Positions 26,886 through 37,702 of a DNA stretch of 61,118 nucleotides are shown one piece after another (within the stretch, counting starts at the first letter, position 1; every line of letters begins with the position of its first letter). The translations under genes were made by a program, and so were the position numbers. The notes under the pieces were generated by a model, which ran no database searches, had not been told where the DNA came from, and worked only from the letters and a program-made list of their open reading frames with translations. The DNA is from Candidatus Accumulibacter conexus (GTDB taxonomy: Bacteria; Pseudomonadota; Gammaproteobacteria; Burkholderiales; Rhodocyclaceae), in the NCBI GenBank assembly GCA_017592775.1, contig JAGFNJ010000031.1:1-61118 (forward strand), read 5' to 3'.

Positions 26886-29800
26886 TCAACTGGCCAGCGG
26901 CGCGAAGAGCGCCGAGATGTCTTCGCTGCCGAACTTGGCTTCGACGCCATGGTCGGCAGACAGAATGCGCGCCGCAAGCTCGGCCTTGCCCTCCTGCAAG
27001 GCGAGAATCTTCTCTTCGATGCTGCCGGCAATGATCAGCTTATAGACGAACACTGGCTTGTCCTGACCAAGCCGATGCGCGCGATCGGTCGCCTGATTTT
27101 CGGCTGCAGGGTTCCACCACGGATCGTAGTGGATGACTGTATCGGCAGCCGTCAGATTCAGGCCAACGCCGCCGGCGCGCAGGCTGATCAGGAAGATGGG
27201 CACTTCGCCCGCCTGAAAGCGGCGGACCTGTTCCTCGCGATCCACCGTGTCACCGCAAAGCAGGGCGTAATCCAGGGCGAGGAGCCGCAGTTCCTTGGCG
27301 ATCAGTGCCAGCATGCTGGTGAACTGTGAGAACACCAGGATCTTCCTGCCCTCGTCGACCAGTTCCGGCACCATCGTCATCAGGAGATCCAGCTTGGCGC
27401 GTTCCTTGATCTTCTGCACCGACTTCGACTTGAGCAGCCGTGGGTCGCAACAGACCTGCCGCAACTTCAGCAACGCATCAAGAATGACGATCTGGCTGCG
27501 ATTGAAGCCCTTGCTGGCAATTTCTTCACGCACCTTGGCGTCCATCGCAACGCGAACGGTCTCGTAGAGATCGCGCTGACCCCCAGCCAGTTCCACCTTG
27601 CGCACGATGATCGTTTTCGGCGGCAGTTCGCGTGCCACCTCCTCCTTCTTGCGACGCAGGATGAACGGTCGCACCCGCCGCGCCAGCAGTTCGCGCCGCC
27701 TGACGTCGCCCTGCTTCTCGATCGGTGTCCGCCAGTATTTGGTGAAGGTTTGGTTACTGCCGAGAAAGCCGGGCAGCAGAAAGTCGAACTGGCTCCAGAG
27801 TTCCCCCAGGTGGTTTTCCAGTGGCGTGCCAGTCAGGCAGAGGCGGTGACGCGCTTCGATCCGACGCACCACTTCAGCACCTTGACTGCGCGCGTTCTTC
27901 ACCGTCTGCGCCTCGTCGAGAATCAGCAGGTGATAGGCGTACCGGGTCAGGTCGGCAACGTCGCGCCATAGCAGTGGATAGGTCGTCAGCACCACGTCGT
28001 GGCGCGGGATGTCGGCAAAGCGGCTCTTTCGTTCCGGTCCATGCAGCGACAGGATCGACAGCCCGGGGGCAAAGCGGGCGGCCTCGTTGGTCCAGTTGAA
28101 GATCAGTGAGGTGGGCAGCACGATCAGTGCCGGCCGGTCGAGCCGGCCCGACTCCTTTTCCAGCAGCAGGTGCGCCAGTGTCTGCGCCGTCTTGCCCAGA
28201 CCCATGTCGTCGGCGAGAATTCCCGCGAGATTCTGTTCGCGCAGGAACTGCAGCCAGGCCAACCCCTCGGTCTGGTAATGACGCAACTCCAGGCCGAGCC
28301 CCACTGGCGGCTCGATATGGCCGATCCCCTGCGCCGCACTCAGCTGCTCGGCGAGCGCCAACACATCACTCTGGCCCTTGAACCGCCAGCGCGCGCTGTC
28401 GTTGAGTTCGGTCAGCCGCGGCGCATCGAAACGGGAAAGGCGCAGACTGCTGCCGCCGGTAAAGCCGTCGAAGAGGTCGATCAGGGTTGCCGCCAGCGGC
28501 TTCAGGCGCCACGCCGGAACGCGGATTCGCAAACCGGCACCGGTCACCAGTTCGACCATCTCGTTGTCCGCGACCTGTGCCAACAGGCTGGCCTCGAGCC
28601 AGCGCCCGTCACGCCGGAAGAGGCTGGCAAGCAGGGGAGCGAGTGGCAGACGCTCACCTTCGACGACGATCCCCATGTCGAGTTCAAACCAGCCATGCCC
28701 GGAATCCGTGAGGTCGGCATCCCAAGCCTCGACCTCGAGCAAGCGATGGCGAAACTCGGCGGCAAAGTCGACCTGCCAGCCGCTGCTGCGCAGGCGCGGC
28801 AATTGCTCGCGCATGAACACCGGCCAACTGCTCTCCTGCGCCAGTCCATATGCATTGTCCGGTGGCCTGCCGAAGGTATGCAGGACGTAGCCCGGGATCT
28901 TCTCCAGATCAGCCCCGCCCAGCTCAGCCATCAGTTGCTCTTCGCGCGCGCGCTGCCGCTCGATGCGAACCATCTCGCCGTTGGCAAGGATCGTGAAGTC
29001 GCGCCGGTCGTCGGGAATCACCTCGACATCCTCGTAGCGAAACGCCGCCAGGGCGACATCGAAAGGCCCTCCGCCATAAGCCGCTGAGTAGTCACGCCAG
29101 CCACGATTGCCGTGTATGTGCAGGGTCCGCAGACGCAGCAGCGCGACCGGTTCGGCAACGATGCAGCGGCTGTTGACGCTGGCCTGCTCAGGGTCGCCCG
29201 GCAGATCGCTCACGGTCTCGGCGAGGGCTTCGCCGACCAGCGCAGCAGCCGTGGCCGACAGGGGCGGTAGCGAGAACAGGCGGGCGACTACTGCCGGGTT
29301 GCCTCGCACCTGCAGAAGACCGACCTGGCGCCCGTCGAGATCGACGAACCACGGCTGCGGCAGCGGTATGACCAGAGCAGCGGCCGGCTCCGTGAGCAAC
29401 ATGGCCGACTGCCGCCCGTCGCCGCTCTGCCGCCAGCCAACGGTCGCCGGCCGCGGTGCGGCCAGGGTCAGGAAGGAAAAGTCATCGCCGCGGCACAGTC
29501 GACCGGTCTTCGCCATGAGCTGCAGCGCTTCGCCACCGTGCTTCGGCCCCAGGCCGAAGGCGTGCAGACCCGTGTCGAAGCCGCGCTCGGCCCATAGCAG
29601 TCGGAGGATCGGTCGATCTTCATCGCTGACGAAGCGAAGGGATTTCGCGAGCGCACGATCGATGTTCCACACCTCGTCGGCGCCATCAGGTTCGCGGCCC
29701 TTGTGAACCGTGACCCCGAAGCCAGCCAGATCGGCAGTCCACTGCAGCAGGTAGAAGAGCTGCTGGCGGCCGGAGGCAGGACTGCGGTCCTTCTTGCTCA

Positions 29801-29894
29801 CGGCCATCGCCACCCGGCGCAACTCCTCGGTCCACGAGAGCGCGCCGACCTCGCTCTTGCCGAGCGGCAGCGATCGTTCCACCGGCTTATCCAT
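26886..29894 (-). CDS. SNF2/RapA-like DEAD/DEAH-box helicase
   Basis: About 1002 residues. The C-terminal half is a Swi2/Snf2 ATPase: Walker A DDMGLGKT, DEAQ box ILDEAQTVKNARSQ, LTGTPLENHLGELWSQFDFL, FSQFTSML, and motif VI DRAHRLGQ. It should use ATP to move along or remodel nucleic acid-protein complexes. The N-terminal half is a divergent beta-rich region. Family members often begin with a SWIM zinc finger, which is absent here. ATG 29894 is preferred; the open frame could extend to GTG 29924. Its start overlaps an upstream 60-codon frame (ATGGATAA). It lies between yajQ and thrS with no obvious partner. Confidence 0.85.
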   Translation of the reverse strand: MDKPVERSLPLGKSEVGALSWTEELRRVAMAVSKKDRSPASGRQQLFYLLQWTADLAGFGVTVHKGREPDGADEVWNIDRALAKSLRFVSDEDRPILRLLWAERGFDTGLHAFGLGPKHGGEALQLMAKTGRLCRGDDFSFLTLAAPRPATVGWRQSGDGRQSAMLLTEPAAALVIPLPQPWFVDLDGRQVGLLQVRGNPAVVARLFSLPPLSATAAALVGEALAETVSDLPGDPEQASVNSRCIVAEPVALLRLRTLHIHGNRGWRDYSAAYGGGPFDVALAAFRYEDVEVIPDDRRDFTILANGEMVRIERQRAREEQLMAELGGADLEKIPGYVLHTFGRPPDNAYGLAQESSWPVFMREQLPRLRSSGWQVDFAAEFRHRLLEVEAWDADLTDSGHGWFELDMGIVVEGERLPLAPLLASLFRRDGRWLEASLLAQVADNEMVELVTGAGLRIRVPAWRLKPLAATLIDLFDGFTGGSSLRLSRFDAPRLTELNDSARWRFKGQSDVLALAEQLSAAQGIGHIEPPVGLGLELRHYQTEGLAWLQFLREQNLAGILADDMGLGKTAQTLAHLLLEKESGRLDRPALIVLPTSLIFNWTNEAARFAPGLSILSLHGPERKSRFADIPRHDVVLTTYPLLWRDVADLTRYAYHLLILDEAQTVKNARSQGAEVVRRIEARHRLCLTGTPLENHLGELWSQFDFLLPGFLGSNQTFTKYWRTPIEKQGDVRRRELLARRVRPFILRRKKEEVARELPPKTIIVRKVELAGGQRDLYETVRVAMDAKVREEIASKGFNRSQIVILDALLKLRQVCCDPRLLKSKSVQKIKERAKLDLLMTMVPELVDEGRKILVFSQFTSMLALIAKELRLLALDYALLCGDTVDREEQVRRFQAGEVPIFLISLRAGGVGLNLTAADTVIHYDPWWNPAAENQATDRAHRLGQDKPVFVYKLIIAGSIEEKILALQEGKAELAARILSADHGVEAKFGSEDISALFAPLAS

Positions 29895-30069
29895 GCGGCA
29901 GGCCCGACGGCAGGGGGGCACCACTCTCGCGCCAGACTTCGCGCACTGCGGACAGACGGATCGAAGGCTCGTTCAAGATTTGCACCCGCAACGAAGGAGT
30001 CAGCGACAGGCCACTGTCGCGAGACGCGAAGCAGCGCAACGGCGGCAACTCTGGCAAGTAAGCTAGCAT
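29887..30069 (-). CDS. possible small ORF coupled to the SNF2 helicase gene
   Basis: A 60-codon minus-strand frame (ATG 30069, stop TAA 29887) whose end overlaps the helicase ATG by 8 bp. It encodes a Leu/Pro/Ser-rich peptide (MLAYLPELPPLRCF...) without a known domain. It could be a small coupled gene, a frameshifted remnant of a longer helicase N-terminus, or chance. No ribosome site is evident. Confidence 0.25.
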   Translation of the reverse strand: MLAYLPELPPLRCFASRDSGLSLTPSLRVQILNEPSIRLSAVREVWRESGAPLPSGLPHG

Positions 30070-30121
30070 ATGGCGGCCCGCTCCGGCAAGCGCAGGCACA
30101 CCGGTCTGCTGGCGCTCATTC

Positions 30122-30616
30122 TCAATCGCGGAAGTTGCCGTAGCGGATCGGAAAATCGGTGATCTCCTTCGTGACCAGAGCGATGCAGGCCTGCAGTTCG
30201 TCCCGCTTGGCGCCGCTGACGCGCACTGCATCCCCCTGAATCGAAGCCTGCACCTTGAGCCGCGAGTCCTTGATCAGCTTGACGATCTTCTTCGCCAGTT
30301 CCGACTCGATGCCAATCCTGATCTTCAGATCCTGTTTGACCTTGTTGCCCGAGACTCGCTGCACGGGTTGATCTTCGAGTCGCTTGGTACTCTCCTTTTC
30401 CTTCTTCTCCATTGCCGGAAACAGGAGGTCCCTGATCTGGCCAAGCTGGAACTCCGAGTCACCGTGCAGCGTGATCACTTTGTCCTTGTCATTGAGGTCC
30501 ACCCTGGCGCTCGTGCCCTTGAAATCATAGCGATTGTCGATGGCACGCCGGGTGACGTCGAGCGCGTTGTGCAAGGCGGCCATGTCGGCTTCGGAAGAAA
30601 AATCGAATGAAGGCAT
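30122..30616 (-). CDS. yajQ: YajQ family nucleotide-binding protein
   Basis: 164 residues, the same length as E. coli YajQ. It starts MPSFDFSSEADMAALHNA and carries RYDFKGTSARVDL, LKIRIGIESELAKKIVKLIKDSRLKVQASIQGDAVRVSGAKRDELQ, the standard UPF0234 pattern of two ferredoxin-like domains. Homologues bind nucleotides, and in Xanthomonas cyclic di-GMP. The long open frame upstream of ATG 30616 is not conserved sequence. Confidence 0.95.
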   Translation of the reverse strand: MPSFDFSSEADMAALHNALDVTRRAIDNRYDFKGTSARVDLNDKDKVITLHGDSEFQLGQIRDLLFPAMEKKEKESTKRLEDQPVQRVSGNKVKQDLKIRIGIESELAKKIVKLIKDSRLKVQASIQGDAVRVSGAKRDELQACIALVTKEITDFPIRYGNFRD

Positions 30617-30687
30617 AGTGATCCATCTGTTGGTCGAAAAGGTGGCCAGGCGTGGCCCCACGCCACCGGCCGTGGCATGCGAGAAGT

Positions 30688-30897
30688 CTACAGCCCCCAG
30701 AGCTTTTCCATGATCGTCTTGGCAATGAAGCCCAGCATGCCGAATGACAGGACAAAGAAGAGCACGATGGTGCCCGTCTTGCCAGCCTTCGACTTCCAGG
30801 CAATCTCGCCGATGATGAACAGCATGAAGAGCATGAAGGCACCGACCCCGAAGGTCATGCCGAACTCGGAGATCTGTTCTTCGCTCAGTCCAAACAT
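30688..30897 (-). CDS. DUF2788 small membrane protein
   Basis: 69 residues with two membrane segments (about 16-32 and 42-60) separated by a short basic loop WKSKAGKTG. It begins MFGLSEEQISEFGMTFGVGAF, matching the DUF2788 family of betaproteobacteria. Function unknown. It lies 47 bp after argG and 71 bp before yajQ on the same strand. Confidence 0.8.
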   Translation of the reverse strand: MFGLSEEQISEFGMTFGVGAFMLFMLFIIGEIAWKSKAGKTGTIVLFFVLSFGMLGFIAKTIMEKLWGL

Positions 30898-30944
30898 CGG
30901 CGCCGCCTTTCACTCAGGCCGCACATCGACGGATCATCCCGGGA

Positions 30945-32170
<1,226 letters not shown>

Positions 32171-32174
<4 letters not shown>

Positions 32175-33124
32175 GTTCTTTCCCCGCTCGAACTGGATGA
32201 TGATAGATCGACGCGACCGCACAGCAGATACTCCAGTAGCGCCTTTTGTGTGTGCATGCGGTTCTCGGCCTCATCCCAGACGACGCTCTGCGGGCCATCG
32301 ATGACCTCCGCCGACACTTCCTCGCCCCGGTGTACCGGCAGGCAGTGCATGAAAAGAGCCTGCGGACTGGCCATCCGCATCATCTCCCGATTCACCTGCC
32401 AGGCGGCGAAGGCGCGCCGGCGGTCATCGTTTTCGGCTTCGAAGCCCATCGAAGTCCACACGTCGGTGGTCACCAGGTCAGCCTGCCGTGTTGCCGCCAG
32501 TGGGTCGGCAAACTGCTCGAAATGTCCTGTCCCCTGCAAACCGAGACGCTCGGGGACGACTTCATAGCCCGGCGGAGTAGAAACGTGAACCCGAAAGTCG
32601 AGTACTTCGGCCGCCTGCAGCCAGGTATTGCAGACATTGTTCGAATCGCCGATCCAGGCGACCGTCCTGCCCTGGATCGGACCGCGATGCTCGATGAAGG
32701 TGAATATGTCCGCGAGAATCTGACACGGATGATACTCGTTGGTCAGGCCGTTGATCACCGGCACGCGCGAATTCGCCGCAAAGCGCTCGATGATCGCCTG
32801 CTCGAAGGTCCTGATCATCACCACATCGCTCATGCGCGAAATCACCTGTGCCGCATCTTCAACCGACTCGCCGCGCTGCAGTTGCGAATCGCGACTGTTG
32901 AGATAAATCGCCGACCCACCGAGCTGCTGCATCCCGGCCTCGAACGAAAGCCGGGTGCGGGTGCTGGCCTTCTCGAAAATCATGACCAGCGTGCGATCGC
33001 TGAGCGGCCAGTACTTGCGAAAGGCCTTGAACTCGGCCTTGATCCAGCGCGCACGTTCGAACAGATGATCGAATTCCGCGCGCGTGAAGTCCTTGAACTG
33101 GAGGAAATGCCGGGGGCAGTGCAT
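32171..33124 (-). CDS. argF: ornithine carbamoyltransferase
   Basis: 317 residues. It makes citrulline from ornithine and carbamoyl phosphate. The carbamoyl-phosphate loop [36 protein letters not shown] and the ornithine-side HCLPVHRG are all present. It is nine bases after argD and overlaps argG. The order argD-argF-argG gives three arginine genes in one run, so arginine control of the run upstream of argD is likely, though no ArgR box was verified. Confidence 0.97.
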
Positions 33125-33133
33125 GGCGGGTCT

Positions 33134-34309
33134 CTAGGTTGAGGCCAGGAAGTCACGAATGAGTTTCGCCAGGCGTGACGTCAGCTCACGTCCTTCATCG
33201 GCGGAAAAGGTCAGCGGCGGCAGGAGGCGAACAACCGTATCTGCCGTCACGTTGATCAGCAAGCCAGCCTGCAGCGCCAACGTCACCAGCTCGCTGCATG
33301 GGCGATCGAGCTCGATGCCGATCATCAGACCCTGGCCACGAATCTCCACCACGCCACGGCAATCCATCAGAGCCTCCTTCAGTCCGTCACGGATCAACTG
33401 GCCGACAAGCAGCGCCTGATTGATCAGTCCTTCCTTCTCGATCACGTCGATGGTGGTCAGTGCCGCGGTCGACGCCAGCTGATTGCCGCCGAAGGTGGAG
33501 CCGTGCTTGCCGGGCTGAAACAGGCCCTTCGCCAATCCAGCGGCAAGACACGCGCCGATCGGCACGCCGCCGCCCAGCCCCTTGGCCATGGTCACCACGT
33601 CCGGCCGCACTCCCGCATGCTGGAAGGCGAACCATGTCCCGGTTCTGCCCATTCCGCACTGAACCTCATCGCAGATCAGCAACCAGCCACGGTCGTCGCA
33701 CAGCGCCCGCAGACCGCGCTGGAACTCGATATCGGCGGCATTGATGCCGCCTTCGCCCTGAACGATCTCGAGCATCACCGCAACGACGTTCTGGTTCGCG
33801 CGGGCCAGCGCTCTGATCGCTTCGAGGTCGTTGTAGCGAACGCGCAGGAAGCCTGCAACAAGCGGCTCGAAGCCAGCCTGCGCCTTGCGGTTGCCGGTCG
33901 CCGAGAGGGTTGCCATGGTACGGCCATGAAAGGCCCTTTCCATGACGATCGTCGCCGGACCATCGACCCCTTGCCGGTGGCCATGCAGGCGCGCCAGCTT
34001 GATCGCCGCCTCATTGGCTTCACAACCGGAATTGCATAGGAAGACTTCGTCCATTCCGGACAGTGCCGCCAGCTTGTCGGCCAGCCGCTCCTGTTCCGGA
34101 ATCCGGTAGAGATTCGACGCGTGCAGCAAACGCGCGGCTTGGTTGGCGATCGCCGCGACCAGCGCCGGGTGGCGGTGTCCCAGCGTATTGACGGCGATGC
34201 CCGACAAGGCATCAAGGTAGACCTTGCCCTCGGTGTCGGTCAGCCAGCTGCCCTCGCCGTGACTGAAAGCGACCGGCAAACGGCTGTAGGTATTCATCAG
34301 ATGGGACAT
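33134..34309 (-). CDS. argD: acetylornithine aminotransferase
   Basis: 391 residues, class III aminotransferase. It transfers the amino group to N-acetylglutamate semialdehyde. FCN-like LCNSGCEANEAAIKLAR (about 93-108), AFHGRTMATLSATG, LICDEVQCGMGRTG, and the Schiff-base Lys in TMAKGLGGGVPIGA are present. ATG 34309 (MSHLMNTY) is used; a second ATG lies four codons on. First gene of the argDFG run. Confidence 0.96.
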   Translation of the reverse strand: MSHLMNTYSRLPVAFSHGEGSWLTDTEGKVYLDALSGIAVNTLGHRHPALVAAIANQAARLLHASNLYRIPEQERLADKLAALSGMDEVFLCNSGCEANEAAIKLARLHGHRQGVDGPATIVMERAFHGRTMATLSATGNRKAQAGFEPLVAGFLRVRYNDLEAIRALARANQNVVAVMLEIVQGEGGINAADIEFQRGLRALCDDRGWLLICDEVQCGMGRTGTWFAFQHAGVRPDVVTMAKGLGGGVPIGACLAAGLAKGLFQPGKHGSTFGGNQLASTAALTTIDVIEKEGLINQALLVGQLIRDGLKEALMDCRGVVEIRGQGLMIGIELDRPCSELVTLALQAGLLINVTADTVVRLLPPLTFSADEGRELTSRLAKLIRDFLAST

Positions 34310-34345
34310 CGAGCACTACCCATTGCGTAGGCATTGAAACTGAAA

Positions 34346-34363
34346 CGGCGGCTCGCGCCGCCG
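34346..34363 (-). terminator. terminator-like hairpin after the zinc-ribbon gene
   Basis: Seven-base arms CGGCGGC / GCCGCCG with loop TCGC, followed on the minus strand by TTTCAGTTTC. It lies between the zinc-ribbon gene and argD, so it probably separates their transcripts. Confidence 0.5.
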
Positions 34364-34495
34364 GACAGATGCATTCTCATCGCGAACCGGGAACTGTTCC
34401 CCACGGACGCTTGGCCGAGGTTGCAGGGACCGGCATACAGGCGGACGATTTTAAGCGATAACGCCCGCAAAGTGTAGCGAGCGCAAGGAAAAAAG

Positions 34496-35242
34496 CTACC
34501 TGCGGATGAGATTCCAGATCGTTTCGATGCCGCCGAGAACGAGATCGGACAGGTCCGCCTCCAGCCGATCGCTTCGGACCTGCCGGGACCGCAGCGACCT
34601 CTGGCGTTCGTTGGCGATCAGTGCATCGGCGACGGCGTGCGGATCCACGGTTTCCTGGCGGCGTGCCTTGCTGCCGAAGTCGTCGAGTGCGGTGCGCACG
34701 GCATCAGGATCGAGAATGACGATCGGCGAGCGGCAGTGGTTGCAGACGTGATCGCGAGCGATGTCCACCGGCGCACCGCAGCTTGCGCAGCGAATCGTAC
34801 GCACCTTGCGTGCCAGCTCGGCAACCTCGGAGCCGTTGAGCTGGCGGACGAAGCCCTTCTCGATCATGAAGGCCGAGAACGCGCTGTAGCGACCATGCCG
34901 CTGCGGGCAGCGATTGTATGTGAAACGGCCGGCACGCGTACTGTCGAGGCAGCTCAACAGGGATTCCCGGCAGCGCGGACAGCGCAGGACTGCCGGCCAC
35001 GGCTGCCGTTGGTCAGCCTGATGTTCATGCAGCAGGCGAAACAGGTCGAGCACTCCGGTGGCCGCCAGTTGAGCGCTCTCGTGCTCGTCGAACCAGATGC
35101 CCTGGCAGGCGAAGCAGATGTCCAGCGAGATGTCGCCGCCGAGCTGGCGCTTGAAATGATGCACCGCCATCGCCGCCTGGCAACTGGGGCACGTGCCACC
35201 TCGCCCGAGGCGAACGGGCGCAGGCTTGGTGTGATTGTTCAT
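34496..35242 (-). CDS. zinc-ribbon (zf-TFIIB-like) protein
   Basis: 248 residues. Several Cys pairs form zinc-ribbon knuckles: CPSCQ and CFACQG in the N-terminal third (with DICFACQGIWFDEHE, the TFIIB-type zinc-finger hallmark), CPRCRE in the middle, and CASCGA with CNHCRSP near residue 160. The C-terminal 70 residues are helical and charged. No catalytic domain is visible. Function unknown; proteins of this type may bind nucleic acid or protein partners. ATG 35242. It lies alone between argD and the polysaccharide-like group. Confidence 0.75.
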   Translation of the reverse strand: MNNHTKPAPVRLGRGGTCPSCQAAMAVHHFKRQLGGDISLDICFACQGIWFDEHESAQLAATGVLDLFRLLHEHQADQRQPWPAVLRCPRCRESLLSCLDSTRAGRFTYNRCPQRHGRYSAFSAFMIEKGFVRQLNGSEVAELARKVRTIRCASCGAPVDIARDHVCNHCRSPIVILDPDAVRTALDDFGSKARRQETVDPHAVADALIANERQRSLRSRQVRSDRLEADLSDLVLGGIETIWNLIRR

Positions 35243-35365
35243 GGCAGCGTTGGAACGGATGACAGCAGGCGTTGCGGGTGGCTTGATCTCGACTGCGCCA
35301 CAGGCAGCCGAGCCGATCGATGCGGCAGTATAGCCGCAGCGGGGTGGCCTGGAAAAGCGCTCGGA

Positions 35366-36766
35366 TCAGCCACCCAGGCGACGAACCCAGAACAGCTCAT
35401 GGCGCCGCACCGCCTTGCGGAAGAACTCGTTGGCGCCAGTTGCCGGCCAACGGCGAGCAGCCAGCGCCCGCTGAATATGCCGCCGCAACCTCTGCTTGCA
35501 GCGCAAACCACCCTGCAGGTCATGCTGCATTGCCAGTGCCATGGCCTTGTCGAGTTGCGCCGCGGGACTCAGCGGCGGACTCCACAGACCATCGACGGGC
35601 AACGCCAGCAGCGCTGGCGGCAAGGCGATGCCATTGCCGGCGGGACCCATCGGCCAGCGGTCGTTGTCGTGCAGGTGATTGGCGTACAGCAGCGCAACTT
35701 CGGGCTGCCAGGCCGACTGCCGCATGGCGAGTTCGAGCGCCTGCGTGGCGGCGACATGATCGACATGCGGGTCGAGCTGCGGGTGCGGGGTGACGACGAC
35801 CTGCGGCTGGAAGTGGTCGAGCAGCGCTGCCAGGTCTGCGACGAGGTTGGCGCCGCATGGCAGCCCGTCGGCATCGGCCGGCAGCCGCAACGGGTTGTGC
35901 TGGCGGGCTTCGCGCACATCCGCTTCGCCCGACTTGCGCGAAGGGAAAGGCGACCCGGGGTCGGCCAGCATCGCCGGCAGTTGCATGCAGTGATAACCGA
36001 GTTGCACGCAGCGGCTCTGCGGAACTCCACCCCATAGCGGTACAGCCATGCTGTCCCAACTGCGCAGGCGTCCCTTCAGGCGTGCTGCAGCGGCGGCATC
36101 GAGGCCGAGGCGCCGGTACCTCCCGGCCTCGGTTTCGCCCTGGGTCAGGGTGACGATCGACACCGCGGCCGCCCGCCGGTAGACGCCGAATGCGGCCAGC
36201 TCGGCATCGTCCGCATGCGGCGCCAGGATCATCATTCGTTGTCCTGCGTAGTCCGGATTGCGCAGGACGTACAGGGTCGCGTTCGCGGACAGGCGGCAAT
36301 GGCGACTGCTGACCCGAAGTTCACCTGCGGCGAGTGCCGCCTCCTGGCCCGACAGGTTGACAAAACGCCGCCCGCGAACGCCACGCTCGAAATCCTGCCG
36401 GTCGCTGCCGATCAGAACGTGCGGATCGAGCCAGCGTCCCAGCCACGAACTGATCACCAGCAGCTCAAGAAACAGCGTCTCGCCGCTGGCCAGCGGGGCA
36501 CTCAGCGCCACTCTTCCCTCGCCCAGAAACACCGGCTGCTGCGCCGTCCCGTCCGGGAAGCTGTATTGATAGTCGGTGCGTGGCGAATAGAAGAGGTGAT
36601 CGGCAAACCACGCTTCGTGGGCAATCCAGCCGCACAGCAACAGCACCACCGCCAACCACCAGGCAACGACGACTGCGGTTGCCGCCAGAAACACGATGCC
36701 GGACAGGAGCAGGAATCGCTTGTGCCGGCGGTGAAGGGACAGCAGGCGTTGTTTGCGTGCACTCAT
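35366..36766 (-). CDS. membrane-anchored PIG-L family deacetylase
   Basis: 466 residues. Two hydrophobic stretches near residues 18-50 suggest a membrane anchor. A long linker domain precedes the PIG-L/LmbE fold: LAPHADDAELAAFG has the metal ligands H-x-D-D, and HPQLDPHVDH supplies the late His. PIG-L enzymes remove acetyl groups from N-acetyl sugars using zinc. Next to a Mig-14-like protein and opposite a glycosyltransferase operon, it probably acts on an envelope glycan or glycolipid. ATG 36766 is followed by a basic start MSARKQRLL. It is 39 bp after the Mig-14-like gene and likely in the same transcript. Confidence 0.82.
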   Translation of the reverse strand: MSARKQRLLSLHRRHKRFLLLSGIVFLAATAVVVAWWLAVVLLLCGWIAHEAWFADHLFYSPRTDYQYSFPDGTAQQPVFLGEGRVALSAPLASGETLFLELLVISSWLGRWLDPHVLIGSDRQDFERGVRGRRFVNLSGQEAALAAGELRVSSRHCRLSANATLYVLRNPDYAGQRMMILAPHADDAELAAFGVYRRAAAVSIVTLTQGETEAGRYRRLGLDAAAAARLKGRLRSWDSMAVPLWGGVPQSRCVQLGYHCMQLPAMLADPGSPFPSRKSGEADVREARQHNPLRLPADADGLPCGANLVADLAALLDHFQPQVVVTPHPQLDPHVDHVAATQALELAMRQSAWQPEVALLYANHLHDNDRWPMGPAGNGIALPPALLALPVDGLWSPPLSPAAQLDKAMALAMQHDLQGGLRCKQRLRRHIQRALAARRWPATGANEFFRKAVRRHELFWVRRLGG

Positions 36767-36805
36767 GGGGCAATCGATGTCGGGACGCGGCGCGCTGAAC
36801 CTGCC

Positions 36806-37702
36806 TCAGGTCTGGTAAACGGGCGCCCGGTGACACCAGCGATCCTTGTAGCCACCGTCATTGCGACCGAAGGAGTAGCGCAGCGGCTTGCCGGCAGCCA
36901 AGGCTTCGGCGCGCGCCGCCTGTGCATTGACGAAGGTCAGGACACTCCCCGGACTGTGGTCGCTGCTCCGCGGATCGACACCGCCATTGACGTACTCGAG
37001 CGAAATCCATTTCGGCGCCTCGACACGGTAGAGGATCTGAATCGCAATGGGCTGCTCGTCACGCAAGAGGAGCGAACCCGTCATGAACTCGCGCAGCAGA
37101 CCGAACACCTCGGCCAGGTGCGGCTCGCCCCGCGCGGCGAAGCCCCAGCGACGGCGGAACAGATCGGCATAGATAGCTGCCTGGTCGGCGGGAGAGTACT
37201 CCGCAAGCGGTCGCAGCCGGCCACCGAGCTGCTCGAGCAGACGCAATTCCCGCCGCTGATTGTAGAGGAACTTTGCCGAGCAGTCCTGCAGCGGGCGCAG
37301 CAAGGCCAGCTCTTCCGGCTGCGACCGCAGCGTAGTGATCTGGCCACGGTTGAGTTCGGACACGTAGCGCAGGCGCAAACGCACCGGCACCCGCGCCCGC
37401 TCGGCAATCGGCAGAATGACTTCCGAATTGCCCAGATCAAACAGTCCGCGCTGGCCGCGCCTCTTCAGAACCTCCTTCGACAGCGCGAGATGGCGCCCCC
37501 AGCAGGGGACTGCCGCCAGCAACTCGTCGCCGGCGAACCAGCCGAGGTAGCGGACAGGGACGTCCGCCAGGGCAGAGAGACGCTCGACGATCGCTGGATG
37601 CGTCACGACGCTGCCGCCGAACAGTTGCCAGGCGCGCGCGTAATCGCGTGCGGCGACCGGCGTCCAGCCCCGCTCGCGCCATGACCGCCAACGACTCAGC
37701 AT
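36806..37702 (-). CDS. Mig-14-like protein
   Basis: 298 residues, a GNAT/FemAB-like fold. SYGG-like QLFGGSVVTHPAIVERL, WGRHLALSKEVLKRRGQRGLFDLGNSEVILPIA, and SELNRGQI match the Mig-14 family, known in Salmonella for resistance to antimicrobial peptides and long-term survival. The C-terminus SFGRNDGGYKDRWCHRAPVY is also typical. The exact reaction is unproven; acyl or amino-acyl transfer onto an envelope component is a reasonable guess. ATG 37702 gives family length; the open frame continues far upstream but into non-conserved sequence. Confidence 0.8.
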   Translation of the reverse strand: MLSRWRSWRERGWTPVAARDYARAWQLFGGSVVTHPAIVERLSALADVPVRYLGWFAGDELLAAVPCWGRHLALSKEVLKRRGQRGLFDLGNSEVILPIAERARVPVRLRLRYVSELNRGQITTLRSQPEELALLRPLQDCSAKFLYNQRRELRLLEQLGGRLRPLAEYSPADQAAIYADLFRRRWGFAARGEPHLAEVFGLLREFMTGSLLLRDEQPIAIQILYRVEAPKWISLEYVNGGVDPRSSDHSPGSVLTFVNAQAARAEALAAGKPLRYSFGRNDGGYKDRWCHRAPVYQT

